From: Elmis aenea
Lineage: Eukaryota; Arthropoda; Insecta; Coleoptera; Elmidae
Length of the DNA: 64,000 nt
NCBI GenBank assembly: GCA_947652605.1
Contig: OX393581.1
Span: 11,350,640-11,414,639 of the forward strand
Reading direction: 5' to 3'
Part shown: one piece after another, positions 11,727-24,089 of the stretch
How the letters are laid out: each line of letters begins with the position of its first letter
Position numbering within the stretch: position 1 is the stretch's first letter
Translations under genes and position numbers: made by a program
The notes under the pieces: generated by a model
Database searches by the model: none
What the model was told of the DNA's origin: nothing
What the model saw: the letters and a program-made list of their open reading frames with translations, nothing else

Positions 11727-12057
11727 TAAAGAACGCGCAAATAAAACACTTTTTGATATCATCCACGTCGTCGGATGCGCCAGTCTTTTAGCTACATTTT
11801 GAACACCGAATCAAAATTTTCTTTAAGCTAATAACGGAGTTATGAATTTTTTTGTAGACCGAGATGTTTTTATTTTCCGAGCGAACTCGGTATATTGTCG
11901 GATTCTCGTTTTTCGCACTTTTCTCAAAGACCGTTGAAGATAATTTCAAAAACTTTGCACAGCCCTACTCGCAAAGGATGCGTGCACCAGAAAATAACAA
12001 ACTTTGATTTCTTCCCAACACAATCTCATAGCCAACGCGATCACTAGTATGAGCATT
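11727..12057 (-). repeat. Inverted satellite monomer with a switch in orientation
   Basis: The first ~40 bases (GCAAATAAAACACTTTTTGA and neighbours) run in the same direction as the 9768-10823 array. From about 11768 the rest of the monomer is inverted (GTCGGATGCGCCAGTC through AGCCAACGCGATCAC). So the copy has a direct-to-inverted junction. Confidence 0.8.
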
Positions 12058-13014
12058 TTTTTTTAAATTTAACGTAGCCTTTGTATTTTTATCACCTTCC
12101 TTCAAATCTCGTCAATTCTAACAAGTCCTTTCTTAACCACGTAACTTCCAAACGTTTCATGTCTACATACGCCGTTCTTTTTTTCTAATTGCGTTCAAAG
12201 GTCACGCACTTCAAACGCACACGGCCCTAAACCAAAATCTGTAAGTTAGACTGTAGTTCGTCTAGCTTCTGCCAATATCGAACCGTTCGTTCCTTTAGAG
12301 ATCATTAAACCAAAATCAACATTTCAATCACGCCAAGAAAAATAAGCGTGTCATTAACTAACTCAGGGGTTCCCAAACTTTTTAAGAGGAGGGCCACATG
12401 GGGGTGTTGAAAGAAATGATTCACATAAATTAGCAATATGACAAAAATAATAACTTAAGTATACCCAACTAAACAAATAAGTTTTATTTTTACATTATAA
12501 AATAAACTCAACAAACAAAATAATGTTGTTTTTGCTAAATTAAATAGGTATTCTCAAAATTAGAATTAACTACTGCCAGTCATCATCAAGGGTGTATTGA
12601 AATAGTGCTAATGAGAACTATGTAATCACTTCTTTCTGAATTACTCTATCGATATTTGGTGTCAAATTTGAAACTTCTATTTTTTTTTAATTGTTCCAAT
12701 GATCGTCGGTCGGTCTTGACCGGATTTTAGATTTAATTTGTTTCATTCTCAAAAATGTTGTTCGCAGATGTAAGTACTGCCTATTACAGAAATAATTTTT
12801 CTTGCAAAACTTGTGATGCTGTATTTTTTTTTTTTGGCAACAAAGAATAAAACTTAATCGAGTTTTCACTTTTAAACAATGATTTTTCCGTATTGTTTGA
12901 TTGGTAATCTATCAATTCTAATTGCATGCACACAACAAAGTCATTAGCATTAACGTCAAATAGATTTTGAAATATACAGGGTGGTCCACTTTTTTTAGAT
13001 GGATACAAAAACTT

Positions 13015-13549
13015 TTTTTTTTTTTTAATATATAATCGTCAGTTCAACGACATTAGTCGTTATTCATAACGGAGCTGTAAGATGTTTATTAGCTTAATTT
13101 ATCGAAGAGGATCTTATTCCTCACACTTAGGACACTTGGTTAAACATTTCACAACAAACTCACTACGTGTATAGGTCTTGGGGCAGTCTTCGCTTTAGGC
13201 GAGAGTGAATGTCTTTGCGACCTAGCGAATAATGGTGGGCACCTTCGCAGTGCTGTAAGTTGGAGTGGAACTTAACTGTTAACTTTTTAGTATATTCGGT
13301 TATTGTTAGAATACCGAGTTCATTGTGGAGTTGTACATTGCTAACGTACCACTCAGCGTTTACTGCGATTCTAAGAACTTTATTTTGCAAGACTTGGATT
13401 TGTTTTAAGTTTGATTTGCATGTGTTACCCCACACTACGCAGGCATACATTACTAACGGTCTTATGAGAGCCTTATATAATAGTAACGTGCACTTAATTT
13501 TTAGAGCTGATTTTCTATTGATTAGTAGGAAAAGTTGGCCCAGCGTGTG
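13015..13549 (-). mobile_element. 5'-truncated jockey-type LINE insertion
   Basis: A perfect 14-base target duplication, GGATACAAAAACTT, flanks it at 13001-13014 and 13550-13563. The left border is a poly-T run (poly-A on the minus strand) and the right border is a truncated coding end, as expected for target-primed reverse transcription in the minus orientation. The 535-base insert encodes only the C-terminal part of the polyprotein. Confidence 0.85.
13163..13549 (-). pseudogene. Jockey-type polyprotein C-terminal fragment
   Basis: The minus frame reads HTLGQLFLLINRKSALKIKC, YKALIRPLVMYACVVWGN, then QIQVLQNKVLRIAVNAEWYV, and closes with SRLKRRLPQDLYT and a stop. These are the standard blocks after the polymerase in jockey-clade elements (K-x-x-x-Y-K-x-x-x-R-P, Q-N-K-x-L-R, W-Y-V, R-L-K-R). 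The fragment has no internal stop, but the polymerase core is absent because of 5' truncation. Confidence 0.8.
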
Positions 13550-13721
13550 GGATACAAAAACTTATTTTAAAGCGAATATTCCATTTCAACATGGGTTTGT
13601 AAACGCTTCATTTTAAAGATACAGGGTGTTGAAATTTTCGAAAAAATATCGATAATTTTTAACCGTTTCCAAACCAGTAGATATATTTAAACCAAATTTG
13701 GTATACAGCACCACATTACAG

Positions 13722-13770
13722 CAGTGGCGGATCTAGAAAATGCTCAAGGGGGGGGGCGAATTAAAAAAAA
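13722..13770. repeat. hAT-like terminus CAGTGGCGGATC
   Basis: CAGTGGCGGATCTAGAAAAT followed by a G run is a common hAT left end. No paired right end was found nearby. Confidence 0.4.
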
Positions 13771-15485
13771 ATCACATTACAATTTAAGTTATTTATATTT
13801 ACATTTGTTAGGTTGCCTTTTTGAATAATTAATAACGGGCACGTTAAATACTTTAGTTTACATGGTTCGCATTATTTTACTTACAAGTTTAGTGTTATTT
13901 ATTAGGGTAACAAAACCATATACTGTAAACACATAGTTACTCGAGCAGGCATCGGCTGAATCAAACGTTATGAATTTCGGTTTTTGTCATAAGGGTTAAT
14001 GGAATCGAATAAGTCGGTAACATTAAAAATAACAGTTAAAAAAAAATATTCATCCGTAACTTGCTCAAAAAAAGATATACATTTAAAAAAAGTATAGTTA
14101 AAAAATGCATATCATTACCCTTGGTGAGGGTCGAGTATTAATAATTTTAGGGTAGATGTTACATCATGCACATATAAATAGTTTTGACCTAATGACGTTT
14201 TTAATTAAAAAAACAAACAATTATATAAAGAAATTCATATCATCGCCAGCGTCGTAGTTGACTATTCATATTTATAGGGAAGATGCAACATTTTATCCTA
14301 GTTCATACACTTTATAAATGATTTTCACTTAATAAATGATGAACTGCTTATTTTGTAACAGGTTGTTTAGTGTTTAAGTTAATTGACATGATCAAAAATA
14401 ATTTAAAATTACTTTAAAATGATACAATAAATATCGACTGCTCTCAAAAATCAGAAGTGTTTAATTTAAACTAAATACATAAAACTATGCCTGTATAAAA
14501 AATAAAGTTTAATTTTTGGGAAACATTCAACCACTAATCAATTTGTACACGTAAATAACAAAATTTTGGCGGTTTTGTAAGTACGAAATAATATTAAAAT
14601 ATAAATATATTTATATGTCCGCAAATGCAAAAGATAAATACCTTTTACTGTAGAAGCAATTATTATTTAAAAGAAGTAAAATAGTATTTAATTATATACA
14701 CTTACTTTTTAAATTTCTTTTCTCTTTCGTTAGAAATTTTAACTCTTATTCACTGATTATGATTACACTGATTCACTGATTTACTAAACAGTAAACACAA
14801 AGGCCGAACGAATTCGTACACTGTACAAAACAGCAATGACCTTTTTCTCACAATTTAGAAAAAAATGAACCAAAACAGAAACACATTTTTTATTGCTACA
14901 CGTGTTGTACCCCGCCGAGGGACGAAACTGACCAGACCGTAATAAAATTTTAACACAAAGTGTCCCATGGTCGAAGAAGTAAAATACATTTATCTCAATC
15001 ACTTTTACAGTTATAACGTGGAATTTTTCTCTTGATTCCGGATTAATAAGAAATAAGCTTACATAAAAAAAGTTCCCAAGAGGGGGTGATTGGTTTGAAA
15101 TGACTTCAGACCAAAAAAAAATTAATGTACGATATTTCCATTTCATTGTAGATTTACATTGAGAAAATTGATATGTTTAGTGGTATCAGTTAGAAATGCC
15201 AGACCCCTCAATCAACCTGGTTCCGAAAGTTCTAGAACGGGCTTCAATTTTTCCGTCATAAATAAATCTATTTCATTGGAAAGCTCGAAAAATCGCTTTA
15301 GCACTGTGCCGCGACTTAACCACTGTACTTCGCTGTGCTACAACAAATCACCGTACTCAGATTCAACGTCTTCTGGAAAACTTTTAAACTGACAATGATT
15401 TAATCCAGGCTCTCTTAAAAAACGGCCGCGGGTCGGATGAAAACCCTTCGCGGGCCGGATTTGGCCTGTGGTTTGGGGACCCCTG

Positions 15486-16328
15486 AAACTGCATCAGCTC
15501 CAACGACCTCGTGCCTCACGCAACACCATAATGAAACGAAATCATTATAACAAAACAATCCGAACCGGAAAATATCCGACCTAAGGTAGAATTTTAAGCA
15601 CTTCATTTGATTAGAAGGCAATTAATTTAAAATAATGTTATAAAAACGAATGAGAATCGTTTTTACCCAATTTCTTAATACAAAGCGGCGATTTATTTGC
15701 AAAGGAGCCTAATGCATTTCTTTTAAATTAAGTGGTAGTAAAAACCTCAAGAGGGTAGAAAAAAACATCCTGATGAAATTCCTGAATATTTAAAGTAATG
15801 GAGATGAAGCAGTTTGGCCGACTTTAAACTCGCCTCGAAGCGCAAAATCGGTATTTTAATATCAAACAAAATGAAAAATCGATTGCTAAATACGTTACAC
15901 AGAACAGTTGGCAATTAAACCACACGCCGATGATAATCTTAAATGAAATTCAATAACCGATAATGAATTGTATATTGGGAGAGCCTGATCTTTGACCGTT
16001 TCCAGTCCTATCTCTTTAAATATACAAACGTAGGGTCAGTTTACAAGTTTCACATATGGACACAAGCTCTTGCCCACGCCAACTCGTTAGCTTAAGGATT
16101 GTCTAGTTATGACTCTGATTGCTAATAAACTTATTTATATTAAAAAAAAAAAAAAACCTATGAGCAACGCAAATAAACACATTTATTAAAACTGCATCAT
16201 AATCTTTTAAGTTCAACCAAAACATTCTACAAAGAAGGCTAAAACTGGAACAAAAATTGACGTGTTTTTTTAGGATTATGCTTAAACTGTTTGATTTGAA
16301 CCATCAATTGAACTATGGACGTGGTGTA
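15486..16328. other. Non-coding stretch
   Basis: No gene or clear repeat apart from a poly-A run at 16142-16155. Confidence 0.4.
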
Positions 16329-16420
16329 CAGTGGCGGACAGGGCCGACGGGACACCGGGAGAAATCCCGGTAGGCCGGTCGCTCCGGGGCCGCGGCCCAC
16401 GGTACTTGTTATACTTTTTA
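16329..16420. repeat. hAT-like left terminus, GC-rich
   Basis: CAGTGGCGGACAGGGCCGAC begins a GC-rich ~90-base block containing CCCGGTAGGCCGG, a typical hAT left end. It lies about 550 bases upstream of a broken hAT-type zinc-finger gene (16968-17812) and may belong to it. Confidence 0.5.
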
Positions 16421-16482
16421 TGAAAAAATGCAATATTATTATTTCGGTTAGTAATAAATAAAGAATAAGTTAAGTCCAGGCT

Positions 16483-16537
16483 GACTCTGTGACTCTGTGA
16501 CTCTGTGACTCTGTGACTCTGTGACTCTGTGACTCTG
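16483..16537 (+). repeat. 8-base microsatellite (GACTCTGT)n
   Basis: Six perfect GACTCTGT units followed by seven bases of a seventh. Confidence 0.95.
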
Positions 16538-16967
16538 AAACGCGTGAATATAGCTACAAAATATCTGTAACGCAGTAAACTACTACGGGTTCATTTGACC
16601 GACTGAGTTGTGTCTAATGAACCGTAAATTTTTACTCACCGGTAACATAACAGTGTCTAACTTGCAGCTCACGGTATTATAAAAAGTAATAGTTTAAATT
16701 TAAGATATACAATATACCCGTCCTAGGACGGCCTAAGTGCTAGTAAATAAAGAATAAGTTACAAAATTGCATAATTTTTGTACCCCTGACCCTCCCAAGC
16801 TATAAAAGCTGACTACGTCCCTGCTATTTCCGACTTTTTCGTTAAATGTTACCGTCCGTGCTGTGTTTTTGAGCACCAAATGATATTGATATTATACCTT
16901 ACTATAATTTTAATTTAGTAGTTAATAAAAAATTATTAAACTTAATAAATGCAGACTGATTCTTTAA

Positions 16968-17812
16968 ATGCATTGTGAGATTACTCTTGTTACAGTTTTT
17001 AATCAAGGAAAAATGCAAAAAAGAAAATGTGCTCAAAAAGAGAGAGAGAAAAGGCAAAAAGTACTTCACGAAGCTGCTAAAAAAAGTTTTAAGTTAAGTA
17101 ATACGTTTGCTTTAACTTCTAAAGTTAGTGCACCTGTTGTTGAAAAATTTAACACTGATCAAGATTTACATTCATCAAATTCGAAAAACGAAGACAATAT
17201 AATCTGCCCCGTTGAAACAGACAAAATTGAAACGTTGATTATCAACGCAAAGTGTTCATGTTCAAGTCTAACTTATCAAGTAACAAAAATTTTGAATGCT
17301 TATCAGCTAGTTATTTCACAAAACCAACAAGTCAAAGTTTTAAGAATTTTTTTAACAAACATCCTTGTCAGCCAACTATTGGTGATATAACTTATTTGCC
17401 ATTTAAGCCAAATGTTATATTTTACAAAGATGATAAAATAAACAGACGATGGTTATCATATTGTTTGGAAAAAGAATCTCTATTTTGTTCCGTGTGCTTG
17501 GCATACAGTGATAAAAACGAATGTTCGTTTGTAAATGATGGAATGAAAGATTGGAAGCATACTCTGCAACGTGTTAAAGAACATGTAAATAATGAAATAA
17601 CTGAAAATTGTGTCTATAGCCAAAGCCATATGCTTAAACTTAAAAGTAAAGATATTTATAGTTTAATGTTCTCAAATGAAGGAAGCAGGAAGCAGTTCTT
17701 TTCTATTTCATATGAAAAAATACACCCTAGAAGCAAAAGGAAATTCAAAAAGGAAGCACTTCAACACCCATCACGAATCAGATCGGGATTCAAGCAATTT
17801 CTACTCGTTTAG
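16968..17812 (+). pseudogene. hAT transposase N-terminal part with TTF-type zinc finger, frameshifted
   Basis: The first frame, probably from Met at 17013, gives a lysine-rich start (MQKRKCAQKEREKRQKVL). Near 17250-17290 the reading shifts frame and continues with FNKHPCQPTIGDI, then RRWLSYCLEKESLFCSVCLAYS, a GMKDWKHTLQRVKEH block, and stops at 17812. The R-W-x-x-Y...C-x-x-C...W-K-H pattern is the TTF-type zinc finger found before the nuclease domain of ZMYM/hAT-like transposases. The RNase H-like nuclease domain is missing. A hAT-like left end at 16329 supports the assignment. Confidence 0.6.
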
Positions 17813-19319
17813 ACCTTTTAAAAAAACGCACTGAACGGGAGTTTAGGAGCAGATTGTTATTCAGAATATTGCTAGCGAGTAGTTTTGGCTTTCATTTCCA
17901 TTCCGCGTTACAGACTTGGACGAATTTATGAAATTATACGACCAGAAAACCAAAACTGTCTCTAAATAATGCAGTTATCATAAATCACATAGCCGCATAC
18001 ATCAATGATAAACAGTAATTACTGGGTAAACTAATTTAATTATTTTATATATTGGCTTTTTGTAAATCCCAAATCACATAACGCGACTCAAATTTTATTA
18101 CGTTGAACTAAAATATATTCTCCAGCTGCCAGTAACAAAATCCATGAAAATAAATTTTCAATTACAAATTTCCAATACATATGCTAATTCGTTTAATTAC
18201 GTTCATTTATATATTTAAACAACTATTACTACCGTGAAAAATTTATACAAGACCACGTTTAGATACAAACAGGCGACAGTTTTAAAGTTGAATATCAAAA
18301 TAAGAAGCTGATAATGATAATCAATGCAACGTTAACCCAGTTAGGTGAAACATTCCACTGCCCTTTTGTTATTTCCTTAATAGTTTTTGCAGCTGTATGA
18401 GACCGAGCGTTGCCTTGGAGAAAAGACAAAGAACTCCGATTTTTGTTTTTATTTGTTCCTGAACCCTTTAACTTAATCCCTTAAAAATGCATCTCCTTCC
18501 TCATATCGTTGTAGCATGGAAGAAGCTACCCTAAAGTGATCAAACGGCCCATTCCCACTGATTGCCTCATATTTAAACTTATTGTACCCCACTCATAAAT
18601 GTCCCCCATTGGAATTCAAATGAAAGGGCACTTTTTGATGAGATTTCGTTTTTAAACAATATATCACACAAGAAAAAGTGCAGGATTGGATTAATATTAA
18701 TATAGAATCGGATATGAAGTGGGTAAAGATCTTCAAACATTTTGAGCAGAATCATGTGCCATGCCAATATTAAAAATAGTCGTTCGATTTACATATTCTT
18801 TACCTAATACTAATGCTTCGCTTTGACCAAGAGGGGTTTTCTTTAATTAATAAATATTGGACATCAGAGAAAGCTGAATTAAAAGTTGAAATACCAAAAA
18901 CGGTTATACAAACAAAAAATAATTTGAATGTTTCTTGTCGCAAAATTAACAACATTTTAAAAAATAATACAAAATTACTTAAAAAATACAGTTCTAAAAA
19001 AGTCATTTGGTAGCCAAGTTAGCTAGTTTTGACGGGTGGCCATTTTGTGTCAAAAAAGTTTAAAAAAGAGTCACAGTGAAGCTGTTCTTCATTAGTAGGC
19101 TTTTGAATTTACAGTTCAAATTGGTATTTATGAAGGCACTCTTGGTATTTGAACGCTCCTGTACTACTCTTCAGTACACACAGATATTACATCATAGCTA
19201 TGTTGCATTTATTTTCTCTTACAAGTGTGTCCAAAGTTTTTCAGCTCACACTTCTCGTTCTCCATCTAATCTGTTCAATAGGGCTTTTTCGGTTTTCCGA
19301 CATCTGATTTATTTATAAG
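17813..19319. other. Mostly unrecognised stretch with a possible mariner remnant
   Basis: On the minus strand near 18345-18440 the codons give FLQGNARSHTAAKTIKEI, close to the second motif of mariner-like transposases but with Gly where the catalytic Asp is expected. Neighbouring frames do not extend it convincingly. Otherwise I see no gene. Confidence 0.35.
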
Positions 19320-19775
19320 AACATAGATCCAAAAAAGACACCTGGTTACGATTTGATAACAGGAGAAATCCTACAAAAACTGCCCAAAAGAGGCATTGTC
19401 AAATTGTTTCACCTTATCAACACTACTATTTGGTTGAAACATAAACCAAGGCTATGGAAAGTAGCCGAGGTTGTTATGATTCCGAAACCTGGAAAGCAGT
19501 TGGACGAAGCAAAAGGATATCGACCGATCTCGCTACTACTGGTAGTGACAAAATTGTTTGAAAAACTTTTACTAAGACAACTAAACCCATTATAGAGAAA
19601 AGGAATTAATACCTGATCATCAATTTGGCTTCAACAATTTGACTCCACAATAGAACAAGTGCATAGAATAACAGTCGTTACTGAAAACGCGCTAGAAAAC
19701 AAAAACATCTCTTCGGCAATATTCCTTGATATAGCGCAAATCGTTCGACAAGGTATGGCACCCTGGCTTATTTTC
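19320..19775 (+). pseudogene. Jockey-type reverse transcriptase fragment
   Basis: The frame begins NIDPKKTPGYDLITGEILQ and runs through VVMIPKPGKQ and KGYRPISLL to LFEKLLLRQLNP. After a stop, shifted frames keep FGF, STIEQVHRIT and SSAIFLDIAQ. These are the N-terminal blocks of a jockey reverse transcriptase (K-x-P-G-x-D, I-P-K-P-G-K, Y-R-P-I-S-L). The catalytic FADD box is absent, because the fragment ends at a palindromic element starting at about 19771. Confidence 0.8.
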
Positions 19776-20007
19776 TTTTCTGTAGGTTATAGAGCATCCC
19801 TTGGAGATTGAAATGGCTACGATGGTATCCAGCAACGAATAAAACTCATTGAGTTTTTTTATTCCAGTGAAAGATCAATTATTATTCAAACTCAAACAAC
19901 TAATCTTTCCATGGTATAGAAAAACTCAATGAGTTTTACTCGTTGCTGGATACCATAGCCATTTTAATCTTCAAGGGATGCTCTATAACCTACAAAAAAA
20001 AATGAAA
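19771..20007. repeat. Foldback (palindromic) element
   Basis: Arms of about 100 bases are inverse copies: TGTAGGTTATAGAGCATCCC on the left and GGGATGCTCTATAACCTACA on the right, with CAGCAACGA and ACTCATTGAGTTTT also paired. It interrupts the jockey fragment. Confidence 0.8.
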
Positions 20008-20049
20008 ACGAACACGTTATGATTTTTTTAAACCCTTCAGTCTTTCGGT

Positions 20050-20160
20050 GGCCACCCTATACTACTCGGAGGCTGGTTGTTTGAATAACTTAAAGAGCAT
20101 TTGGGAGTTCGTGGCTTCGAATCCCGGGGCCGTCCGTCATTGTAGGGGTTTCCATTACAG
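20050..20160 (+). other. Possible tRNA-derived SINE trace
   Basis: GCTTCGAATCCCGGGG at about 20119 resembles a B box (G-G-T-T-C-R-A-x-x-C). No matching A box or tail is convincing, so this is only a weak suggestion. Confidence 0.15.
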
Positions 20161-20178
20161 TTAGGCAAATGCTGACAA

Positions 20179-20874
20179 GGGAGGGTCACGATATGTTGTT
20201 GCTAGAATCTGATCAAGGCTGTTTTTATTGCATCAAGAACATCAAAACTAAATGTTTTGCAGAGTTATACGTACCACTGGCCATTTCCTTCGGAAAAATA
20301 GGGGAAAAACTGAGAAGTTGAATAATAAAGGTAATTTTTGTCATCGCGTTGGCTATAAAACCGTCAGAGATAAAATCGAAATTCTTGTATTTGCCAATGC
20401 GCATTCTTTGCTATTAAAATGGTGCAAATTATTTGAAAAAATCTTAAACGGTTCCGGAGACAAACGCGAAAAACGAAATCCTTGAAAAAACGGTTTTTCC
20501 TATGTTAAACGCCTATGCCTTGCATAGCTTTAGTTATACAACTTCTCAAATCATAGCGCTTTTGCAGGGGGTTCGCTTTCGACGTTTTTCTTCGGACCCG
20601 TTTAAGATTTTTCAAAAACTTGGCACCATACTACTTGCAAATTATGCGCGAATTGGTAAATAGAAGAATTTAAATTTTATCTTTGACTGTTTCATGGCCA
20701 ACGCGATCGCAAAAATTACTTTTATTATTCAACCTTTCAGTTTTTCCCCTATTTTTTCCGAAGGAAAGGCCAGTGGCACGTACCTATAACTCTGCAAAAC
20801 ATTTAGTTTTGATGTTCTTGATGCAATAAAAACAGTCTTGATCAGATTTTAGCGACAACATATCGTGACCTTCC
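20179..20874. repeat. Foldback element distantly like the satellite
   Basis: Arms of about 300 bases pair (GGTCACGATATGTTGTTGC on the left, GACAACATATCGTGACC on the right, and many inner words). The inner part contains CGCGTTGGCTATAAAACCG and GAAAAACG words in the same order as the 9768-10823 satellite, so the two families may share ancestry. Confidence 0.75.
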
Positions 20875-21800
20875 CTGGTGAGACAGTACTTCCACCTACT
20901 CTCCACTCTTAAACACCCCTTGTTCCCACCCCCTCCAATTCGGTGATTGGCCCTAGCACAAAAGTATGCCGAATTAAAATAAAATAGTCTTAAAAAAATA
21001 CTATACCATTGCAGAATTGCATGCGTATAGTATTTCTTTTACTTATAACAGTCCGTAGTGCAGTGCAATACATGCATCGTTGTTGAAAAAAGGCAGTGCT
21101 TTGCAATCCGACGATTTCCGTTTTACGACAACAATCTAGAACATAATATGTCGTAATACTGAGGTATTACGGCAGTATAAGATTTTTTAATACCCATCTT
21201 AAAGTACACTCTTCTAAGGCTTCTATTTTATTAATGACGAATCATTTCATGGTCTAACCTTTTACTCTGTAGCCTTTACTGGTATTTCACGCGAATTTAT
21301 ATTTATATTAAACAGATTATTGTACTTTATGTTGTTTCAGGCCCCATGAAATAAACATTTACGTTATATTTCAAGTACCGTTGTGATAACCTGAAACTCT
21401 GACGTTAACGAACGCGATGTATTTTTAAGAAAAAGTTGAAAGAATGAGAAGAAATAAAGAAAACTTGCAGGAAATCTTAACTTCCGTCGACAGCTTTCAG
21501 GAAAGGTTCAAAACAGATAATGTGTCTAAATAATCTGCATTCTTGTTGGGAAGAAATGTTTTACAGTAATGTTTTCACGGAAATCAGGATAAAATGATTT
21601 TTCATCGTGCTTTGTTGCTTTTACGTAATGTTGAACGTGTGTAACGCAAATCAACAGTGAACACAATATTTGTTTAATATGAAAACATTGCGAATTTCGT
21701 GCAAACTTGGTAAAATTTATTAAAATCATTCTACCTTCGCTCGCTTGTGATATCAAAAGCCTCGTGCCTGCAAAGCAAGGTGTTAGAACCGCGGACCATA
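20875..21800. other. Non-coding stretch left of block A
   Basis: No gene recognised. It ends at the sequence TA|TATAATTAAAA, the empty target of the transposon that precedes block B. Confidence 0.4.
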
Positions 21801-22281
21801 TATAATTAAAATAAATTCAAAATGTGTTCGTTTATTTTTCCGCCGTCTTGATGTGGTAGCTGAAGTAATTGGAACATCAGCAGAGAAAATAGAATAGCGC
21901 ATTCGGGTTCACGGATATCCCTCTGTTTTCTTGTACGCAGTGTCAGTAAATATGCATTATATATAGAAGTTGGGGGATGTTTGATTGCTCTATTTAGTTC
22001 AGTGACTTATCATTAATGTGGATTATGCTTCTGCGACGTACGCTTTATGGTAATCTCGAAAAGTTTAAACGGTCTTAAATAGCAGTAAATTCGAGCATGA
22101 TCGTAAAACCGATTACAGCAAAGTAGAGACTGATATAATAAAAGTTTTTCATTCAATTATTCCCAATAAAAATTGAACCATAATAATAAGCGAATTAAAT
22201 CTTAAATATATTATCACCATTTATGTTTGTGAAGATGTTCGTTAAAGTAAATATGACACATCAACAATAGCATTTAATTTT

Positions 22282-23929
22282 TATGTTAAAAGAATTAAAC
22301 AGTGCCTCCCAAAAGCTTAGAGAAATTACAGAATTAAAAAATGAATATATAAACAAATACTTATCAGAGCTAACACAAAAAAACTGAAACGACCATGCAT
22401 GCATAGCCCACCAATCAGATCCTTAGATGGAAACTGGGCAAAGACCAATCAGCAAAAAGCAGAAGTGTTTGCTAAACCTAGAACAAACTTTTCAGCCAAA
22501 TGATGGTCAACTTTTGCAAGAACTACCACAACATGAAGACGAAGAAATAAACATTGACCTGGTAACTCCAAAAGAAGTAACAGGAAAAAAATTGAACCAG
22601 TATCAGCTCAAAAGGGGCTCTGGGATATGATCTCGTGACCGGAGAAATATTCAAGAAGCTTCCTAGGAAAGCAATAGTGAAACGTACTTTCCTGATAAAG
22701 GCGGCATTCCGCCTGGAACATGTGCCAGGCGTCTGGAAAGTGGCTAAGGTAATTATGATTCCCAAACCTGGAAAACCTCCGAACGAAGTCTCATCACACA
22801 GACCTATTTTACTACTCTTAATAGTGTCAAAATTATTCGAAAAATTGCTCCCAAAGAGATTAAAATTAATTATTGAAAGCAAGAATCTAATCCCTACCCA
22901 CCAATTTGGCTTTAGAAACTGGCACTCGACAATCGATCAGGCTCATCGGTTAACGGACATCATTGAAAAAGTGTATAAAGAGAAGAAAATTTGCTTAGCT
23001 ATATTTTCAGACGTAGCCCAGGCGTTTGACAAAGTGTGGTATGAAGAATTAATACATAAACTAAAGAACATGTTGCGTTGCCAAAACCATATGCCAAAAT
23101 ATTAAAACCGTACATATCAGAACGAATGTTTCGTGTCAAGCAAGAAAAAGAGTACTCAAACATGAGAAGTATAAATGTAGGAGTACCCCAAGGCAGCGTT
23201 TTGGGACCCATTTTATACTTGCTGTATACTTGCGACTTTCCACAGATTCCAAACGTCACAATTGCAACCTTTGCTGACGATACAGCCATCTTGGTAATTG
23301 GTAACAATAATGTAGAAACAACTGCTAAACTTCAAGAAGAATGCAACAGAGTAACCGATTGGACTAAGAGGTGGAAAGTAACAATCAACGAGAGTAAATC
23401 AGCGCATATTGACTTTACCTACAAGCAAAATGAACAATTCCCGACATCAATAAACAATGCCAAAATCCCACATTGCGATACAGCAAAATACTTGGGAATG
23501 AATCTGGATATTCGTCTTTGATGGAAAGAACACATAAAGAAATAAAGAAAAGAACTTGACCTTAATTACAAAAAAAAAGTAGGTACTCTCTGATTGGAAG
23601 AAAATCCCAATTGTCTGTGCATAATAAGTTACTACTGTACAAACAAATCTTAAAGCCAGTCTGGACTTATGGAGCTCAGCTCTGAGGATATGCAGCCAAA
23701 AGCAACATAGATAAGATCCAGGTCTTTCAAAATAGAGTGCTCCCAGGTATTTTCGATGCTCCATGGTACAGAGATCTGAAGATTCCAACCGTCAAAGGAG
23801 AGATCAAAAAGTTGGCAGAAAAGCACGAGGAAAGACTTTACGCCCATGGCAACACCAAATAGCTGTCTCCTAGATAATGCGGGTTTGAAAACAAAGCTCA
23901 AAAGAGTCAAGCCTTTTGAACTTGTGTAG
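22282..23929 (+). pseudogene. Jockey-type reverse transcriptase, copy A
   Basis: Blocks in order: a linker (LKELNSASQKLREITELKN), a GNWAKTNQQKAEVFA region, YDLVTGEIFKKLPRKAIV, VIMIPKPGKPPNEV, HQFGFRNWHSTIDQAHR, AIFSDVAQAFDKVW, GVPQGSVLGPILYLLY, the catalytic FADDTAIL near 23268, then KYLGMNLDIRL, KPVWTYGAQL, and KRVKPFEL before a stop at 23927-23929. Several frameshifts and stops break it, and most are shared with copy B, so it was already dead before the copies parted. The 5' endonuclease domain is missing. Confidence 0.85.
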
Positions 23930-24089
23930 AAAATATCGATGCAGTGGTAAAGCAGAGCATAGTGATTTTGTGCGTAACACGTCAAACTTGTGTTTTAGTT
24001 TAGAAACTAAGAAACACCTATGGGGACATTTTAAATAAGTACATAGTCTGTTACTTGGCAATTGTATGATAGACAATAATTTAAGATAG

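Larger units (their letters stand above)
12364..15485. mobile_element. Possible hAT element bounded by CAGGGGT(T/C)CCCAAAC ends
   Basis: The left end CAGGGGTTCCCAAACTTTTT (12364) and right end GTTTGGGGACCCCTG (to 15485) are inverse copies of the classic hAT CAGGGGTCCCCAAAC terminus, with GGGCCACATGG-like and GCGGGCCGGATTTGGCC subtermini. The outside 8-mers (aactaact and aaactgca) do not match, so the two ends may belong to different insertions. The interior holds a jockey insertion (13015-13549), another hAT-like end at 13722, and otherwise AT-rich DNA without a transposase. Confidence 0.45.

Noticed and set aside
14784..15146. A 120-residue minus-strand frame
   Set aside because: No recognisable domain or splice context, inside a repeat-rich region bounded by hAT-like ends.
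12364..15485. A certain single hAT insertion
   Set aside because: The ends match well but the outside 8-mers do not, so I report it only as possible.
18345..18440. A mariner transposase gene
   Set aside because: Only one short motif-like stretch (QGNARSHTA) is seen and the catalytic Asp is Gly; too little to call beyond a possible remnant.
20110..20140. A tRNA gene
   Set aside because: Only a B-box-like word is present; no cloverleaf can be formed around it.
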